Below are positions 59,269 through 64,000 of a DNA stretch of 64,000 nt, piece after piece; position 1 is the first letter of the stretch, and every line of letters starts with the position of its first letter. Source of the DNA: Acanthosoma haemorrhoidale (Eukaryota; Arthropoda; Insecta; Hemiptera; Acanthosomatidae); NCBI GenBank assembly GCA_930367205.1, contig OV884011.1, positions 40,995,754-41,059,753 of the forward strand, written 5' to 3'. Below the pieces are notes generated by a model. That model was not told where the DNA came from, did no database searches, and was given only the letters and a program-made list of their open reading frames with translations. The translations under genes were made by a program, and so were the position numbers.

Positions 59269-62251
59269 CTTCTCCTTCTGAAACAGTAATGTTTGGTCTC
59301 GGTCTCAAGTGTTGTTTACGTGGTCTTTTGATTCTATTAACGTGTGCTTTGTTTGTTTCGTTTCTGTCTTTGTACAATAGTACGGGTCTGTAGGGATTAT
59401 TGTATTTGCGGTGATGGGTTGTTCTTATGAATATTTGGTCATCATTTATTTCGGGTGGATTTTCGCGATTTTTATTTAGTGTTTCTGTCCTATTTTCTTT
59501 TTCGTTTATAATTTTGTTTCTAGTTATTTCGTGTATTATGTTTTTTTCGTCATGATATTTTTGTACGTATTGTTCTTTTATTTCTATTTGTTGGTCAGGT
59601 CTTTTTGTTATTCCGAATGTTATTTCGTCTGGTGTCATATTTAGTTTAGAGTTTAAAGTATTGTTATATGCTATTGTTGCCAGCATTAGTCTGTTAGTTA
59701 ATGATTTGTTCGTTAAGTCTTTGTAATTGAGTGTTCGTAATAGTTCTATTAGTGTACTGTGTGCTCTATTAAGTAGTCCTAGTGAGTTGGGATTTCCTGG
59801 GGTCGTATAGACTGGTTCAATTTCATTTGTCTGCAAAAAATTTAATACTAGGTTGTTTTTGTATTCTTTTCCATTATCCATTTTCATTGATGTTGGTGTG
59901 GGATAGTATGTCAAGTAAAGTTTAATAGTGTCACAGATGTTAATTCCTGTCACAGCAGATATTATGTGTGTAAATAGTTTTTTGGAAAATGTGTCGATTA
60001 TTGTCACGATGTATTTTTTGTCGAAATGTAGTGTATCTATCATCAAGTCTTCAAATGGTTTGTTTGGTGTTGGTGTTACCATGTATTTTGCTTTTATGGG
60101 ATTTCGTTCGTATTTAGTCTTTTTGCATGTCGTACATTTGTTAATGAAGTCGTTTATTGTTTCTTTCATCAGTGGGAAGTAGTACAGTTTTCTCAGTTTG
60201 TCATAAGTCTCAATAGTTCCTCTGTGGGATGTCTTTCCTATGTGATAGTTGTTTATTGTTTCTATTTGTTCGTCTTTGTCCGTAATGTCGGTTACAAAAT
60301 TTTTGTATCTTTTTAATTTTACAGTCTGGTATGAGTCTTGTATCAGTTTTGAAAATTCTTTGAACGTTTCATCGTACCATGGTTGAAGTAATGGGATATT
60401 TGGTTCGCAGTATATTCCGTATGTGATTTTCGGTCTAATTACTTGTTCTATTAGTGTTTGTAAGTCATTTACGTCATCAAGTATAATTTCATGTCTATGT
60501 TTATTAAATGGTTTAGTGAATTTTATTTCTTTTGGACCCTTTTTTACGATTATTTGGTATTTTTCAATATTTATGTTTTTGTCATTGTCTACAATCCAAA
60601 CTTGTTCATTGGATGATTGTTGTGAATGTATAGTCGCTCTACAAGTACTAAGTCTGTCTAATTCTATTTGGTCTAAGTCATTGCGTTCATTAAGTATTTC
60701 GTCTAGTGCTTGAGTATTATCTATTGGTTGGTCAATTATGTTGTCTATATTGTCTTCTTCTGTTATGTGATTTAAAGGTAAATGTTCATTTTGTCGCGAA
60801 AGTAAGTCAGCTACTTTATTCGTTTTTCCGTCAATGTGAGTAACGTCAAATTCGAATTCCTGAAGTTTCCACGCCCATTTCATAATGCGTGTGTTACCGT
60901 TCTTCATTGTATATATCCACTTTAGTGGTTTATGGTCAGTCAGTAGTTGGAATTTCGTACCGTACAAGTATGGTTTGAAATGGTGTGTCGACCAGACAAT
61001 TGCTAATAGTTCTTTCTCTATAGTTGAGTAATTTATCTCGGGAGGCTGTAGCACTCGTGAGGCGAACGCTACAGGGTGTTCTGTCCCGTCTTTATCTTTC
61101 TGAGAAAGTACCGAGCCGATGGCCTTGTCGCTTGCGTCTGTCGTTAAGTAAAAAGTTCGATTCCAGTCAGGGTAGGCTAGTATCGGGGAGTTAGTCATGA
61201 GAGTTTTTAATGTGTCACAGGCCTCTTTGATTTCTTTTGTCTCGTATGTTTTAGTCTGTAGGGATTTTGTTTGATATGGGTTTGGTTATCTTCGCGTAAT
61301 TTTTTATAAATTTTCGATAATATCCGGTCATTCCAAGGAATTGTCTGGTTGTTTTTTCACTATTTGGATATGGTAATTTTGTAATTGCTTCTACTTTTTT
61401 TGGGTTAGTTTTTAGTCCGTCGGGGGTAACTATGTATCCTAAGAAGGGGATTTCATTTTTGAAGAATTCTGTCTTGTCTAGTTGAATGGAAAGTGCGTGT
61501 TCTTTTAGTTTTCTAAATATGTTTTCAAGGTGTTCTAAATGTTCCTGTATTGTGTTAGAGTATATGATTATGTCGTCTATGTAAATCATGGCGTTTGGGA
61601 TATTTGCTATCATCATGTTCATAGCTCTTTGAAATGTCGGTGGGGCGTTACAAAGTCCGTAGGGCATTCGTAAGTATTCGTAATGTCCGTCTTCTGTACT
61701 AAACGCTGTCTTGGCAATGGAATCAGGATCCATTTCAATTTGGTGGAATCCGGATGCCAAATCAATGGTCGAAAATATTTTCGCGTTTTGTAATTTATTT
61801 AGTAAGTCTTCAATGTTAGGTAGTGGGTATTTGTCATTGATTGTCATGTCATTAAGTTTTCGATAGTCTATAACCATCCTGACTTTCTTTTGTCCGGATG
61901 CGTCCATTTTCTTGGGGACTATCCATACTGGGGAATTGTAGGGGGAGTTACTTTTACGTATTATGTTGTTTTTCAGTAAGTTTGTCACTTCGTTATTTAT
62001 TTGTTCTTTAAATTGTACAGGGTATCGGTAATTACGTGTGTAGCATGGATTTTCGTTTTTTGTCACGATTTTGTGTTTTAGTAAGTTAGTCGCTCTTAAT
62101 TGTTCATTGTCTGTTTTTAGTATTTCTCCATAATTGCTTATTAGATTTACTAATTGGTCAGTTGTGTTATCGTCAATATGGTCTGTTCGAATTAATTGTT
62201 TAATTGTTTGTTTGTCATCAATATAGTATAGTTCGTTCTTTTCTTTTGATT

Positions 62252-62500
62252 TATTATTATTATTAAGTTTATTGTTATTATTAATTTTATTATTTTTATT
62301 ATTTTCCGGGTATGTTTGGTCCCTTTTGTTTTTGTTTATTTCCGGGTATGTTTGGTCCCTTTTATTTTTGTTTATTTCCGGGTATGTTTGGTCCCTTTTA
62401 TTTTTGTTTATTTCCGGGTATGTTTGGTCCCTTTTATTTTTTAATTTATTATTACTATTATTATTATTATTATTACTATTATTATTACTATTGTTATTGT
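62252..62500. repeat. (TTA)n-type tracts flanking the RDQTYPE array
   Basis: Plus-strand TTA/TTATTA runs at about 62252-62300 and 62449-62500 encode the poly-Asn stretches of the pol linker on the minus strand. Confidence 0.85.
62303..62440 (-). repeat. Tandem repeat, 36-bp unit, encoding KRDQTYPEINKN
   Basis: Four tandem units with the plus-strand core ttccgggtatgtttggtcccttttatttttgttta, nearly identical to each other, lying between protease and RT. Related units occur in copy A at 1193-1272, upstream of the protease. Confidence 0.92.
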
Positions 62501-62866
62501 CTACTAAAGTTTCGTTTTCTAATTTAAATTTTATTTTATTTATTATTATTTCATTATTTCGACAGTTAATTTTTATGTTTAAATTTCGCATTGTCTCGTA
62601 TCCTAATAAAATGTTGAATTTATCACTAAACGGGTATACTAAAAATTTTGCCTTCGCAGAAATTCCAATCAGGGGATAAAGATCTATTAGAGCACTCTGA
62701 GTTCCCTCGGCTCTCCCTGTAGGGGTTTTCATCACGAAGTCTTCCGAAATGATTTTAGTTCCTTCGGGTAAAGAACATGGGTGAATATAATTTTTTGATG
62801 ATCCCGTATCAATCAGCCAAGTCTTGCCAGTAAAATCTTTTAGTTTCGGTAAAGTGTCCGTATGGT

Positions 62867-63970
62867 TTAATTGGTATTCTGGTCGGGTGGTTTGTGATCG
62901 CTTGGTCCTGGTTCTAAAAAATGGTCATATTTTGTTTCGAGTGATTGTAATTGGTCCTGTAATTCTTGTATGTATAAGTCTTTGTCTTCTAGTTCGGTAT
63001 GGTGTACGCGGTTACTGACTGTCCGCATTGAAACTGTTTGTTGTTGTTGTGGTATTGCAGGTAAAGCTAGTTGTTGTTTATTGAAGTACTGGTTTTGTTC
63101 TCGTGGTTGCCACGGCTGATTGTATCGTGCATTAGGATCACGAGAATAATTAAAATTGTTGGGTTTGTCTGAATTATATTGGGGTTTGTTGTAATGGCGT
63201 TCGTTATTGGGAAAGGTTTGTGGTTGTTGGTACTGATTTGATTGTTCGCGTTTTCGCTCATAGTAATAAGGGTCAAAATTTTTGCCTTTATAACCGGTGC
63301 TAGGTGGTGTTTGTGTTTGTCTTGGGGCATATTGTTGTGATTTCGAGTTTTGTTGTTGTGGTCTGCTGTGAGAGCGTTCTCCGTAAGAACGTTCTATTAT
63401 TCTCACAGCGACTGTCTTAAGTGCCCTTTTTAAGTCCCTTAAGTTTGTGTAGTCCGTGTGGTTTAGGAAAAATTCTAAATCTTTGTCAAATTGTTTCATA
63501 CAGTGATGCGTTATTTGTCTGTCGTATATTTTTAGTTCGGTTAATTTTTGTTCGCCATTTAATCTATCGTCCGTAAATACTCGTCCTTCTAGTTCGTCTC
63601 GAAGGAGTAATACTCTGTCTACATAGTTTACGGGGTGTTCATTCTTGTATGGTCTAATTTGTAAAATTTCGTCCATTGACTGTAGTGTCGACTTGTCATC
63701 GCGGAATTGATTTTTTAATTCTTGAATTAATTCTTGTAACGTGTTATAATTTCGTAATCCGCAATGTTCTGCCGGTCCTACAAGTTTGTTAGTGGCGTGT
63801 CCAAGTAATTGTTTTGTATTGTATTCACAGTGTGGGTTGTCTATTGTGCATATGTTATTGGCCACGAAATTTATTTTATTTATGAATTTAATCAAGTGGC
63901 TTGGGTTTCCGTCAAATTCCGGTATTAGTTTTAAGTCTGTGGTTGAAATAATGTGGTTGTTAGTAGCCAT
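62867..63970 (-). CDS. Errantivirus C Gag, 367 aa, intact
   Basis: Residues 1-200 are a capsid-like region (IPEFDGNPSHLIKFINKI, RPYKNEHPVNYVDRVLLL, YDRQITHHCMKQF). Residues 200-310 are a Q/N/R/Y-rich basic region without zinc knuckles. Then come the conserved MRTVSNRVHH segment and a coiled coil (LEDKDLYIQELQDQLQSLE). It assembles the virus-like particle. The start Met is 30 bp inside the window, and no longer in-frame start is visible in what remains. It overlaps pol; the slip site lies 17 codons before the stop. Confidence 0.88.
   Translation of the reverse strand: MATNNHIISTTDLKLIPEFDGNPSHLIKFINKINFVANNICTIDNPHCEYNTKQLLGHATNKLVGPAEHCGLRNYNTLQELIQELKNQFRDDKSTLQSMDEILQIRPYKNEHPVNYVDRVLLLRDELEGRVFTDDRLNGEQKLTELKIYDRQITHHCMKQFDKDLEFFLNHTDYTNLRDLKRALKTVAVRIIERSYGERSHSRPQQQNSKSQQYAPRQTQTPPSTGYKGKNFDPYYYERKREQSNQYQQPQTFPNNERHYNKPQYNSDKPNNFNYSRDPNARYNQPWQPREQNQYFNKQQLALPAIPQQQQTVSMRTVSNRVHHTELEDKDLYIQELQDQLQSLETKYDHFLEPGPSDHKPPDQNTN
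62915..62921 (-). promoter_or_regulatory. -1 ribosomal frameshift slippery heptamer TTTTTTA
   Basis: In the gag frame it reads T TTT TTA, the X XXY YYZ form also used by lentiviruses. Shifting back one base continues without a stop into the protease frame (checked by codon phase: 63970 minus 62920 and 62915 minus 62735 are both multiples of 3). Confidence 0.8.
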
Positions 63971-64000
63971 ATTTTCGTCTAATTCGGGGATGTTTCGGTT

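Larger units (their letters stand above)
59198..62921 (-). pseudogene. Errantivirus C Pol: protease, RT, RNase H, integrase; one frame break
   Basis: The frame is entered by -1 shift at 62915-62921. Protease WLIDTGSSKNYI lies near 62820, then a linker with RDQTYPE repeats and poly-Asn. RT motifs include INDKYPLPNIEDLL and the catalytic YIDDIIIYS near 61590. A one-base frame change near 61275 separates RT from RNase H (TTDASDKAIGSVL, EKELLAIVWS, LLTDHKPLKW). Integrase follows: HIGKTSHRG...CTTCKKTK zinc domain, Asp in MIDTLHFD, Asp in KMDNGKEYKNN, and Asn at the expected Glu (AAT at 59768-59770, segment LGLLNRAHSTL). A basic tail ends at 59198. The break would prevent one full polyprotein. Confidence 0.88.
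57738..64000 (-). mobile_element. Errantivirus C: nearly complete env-bearing Ty3/gypsy provirus
   Basis: gag (intact), pol (one frame break) and env (one frame break) are in the standard order on the minus strand. The 5' leader and LTR lie beyond the right edge. It is the reference against which copies A and B can be read. Confidence 0.9.

Noticed and set aside
1..64000. tRNA, rRNA, CRISPR or bacterial operon features
   Set aside because: No cloverleaf, rRNA blocks or spacer arrays seen, and introns and retroelements show a eukaryotic chromosome.

Overview
This 64 kb window reads as a repeat-rich, AT-rich arthropod chromosome, most likely an insect and possibly a hemipteran. The evidence is errantivirus-type Ty3/gypsy retrotransposons with env, Jockey-clade LINEs, hAT and Polinton/Maverick remnants, an insect-type ABCH/ABCG half-transporter relic with spliceosomal introns, and an F-box/leucine-rich-repeat gene. 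There are no operons, rRNA, tRNA or CRISPR arrays. The species call is inference.

Layout. 1-2220 (minus): truncated errantivirus copy A (RT, protease, gag). 5073-7049 (minus): internally deleted LTR element D. 8465-10069 (minus): decayed ABCH/ABCG transporter exons. 10156-14479 (minus): Jockey-type LINE with an 11-bp target-site duplication. 14900-26690: Polinton/Maverick remains, namely a BIR protein, a small lineage-specific protein, the C-terminal part of protein-primed DNA polymerase B, a retroviral-type integrase with chromodomain and a conserved unnamed Polinton protein. They are interrupted by a young errantivirus B (15200-20547, LTRs about 99% identical) and a LINE scrap. 26700-29060: second LINE family. 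29270-31440: second copy of the Polinton small gene, a hAT transposase relic and a LINE scrap. 32073-33499: gag-only element between ~287-bp direct repeats.

33.5-40.1 kb is mostly featureless apart from a LINE 3' tail, an (AT)n tract and a hairpin. 40.15-43.95 kb is a tandem satellite of 277-bp units. 44.28-48.42 kb is a ~488-bp inverted repeat enclosing an intact F-box/LRR reading frame, the one convincing non-transposon gene. 48.98-56.72 kb holds LINE and hAT wreckage. 57.7-64 kb (minus) is the nearly complete errantivirus C, with gag, pol and env, running off the right edge.

The genes do not form one pathway; the window is a record of nested insertions. The points most worth following are: a shared Asn at the predicted third catalytic position of the integrases of errantiviruses B and C; a canonical -1 slippery heptamer in C that A and B lack; a BIR-domain gene among Polinton relics; a 72-bp identical hAT segment copied into a Polinton gene; and the long inverted repeat flanking the F-box gene. 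All identities rest on recognising motifs by eye, and no database search was run.
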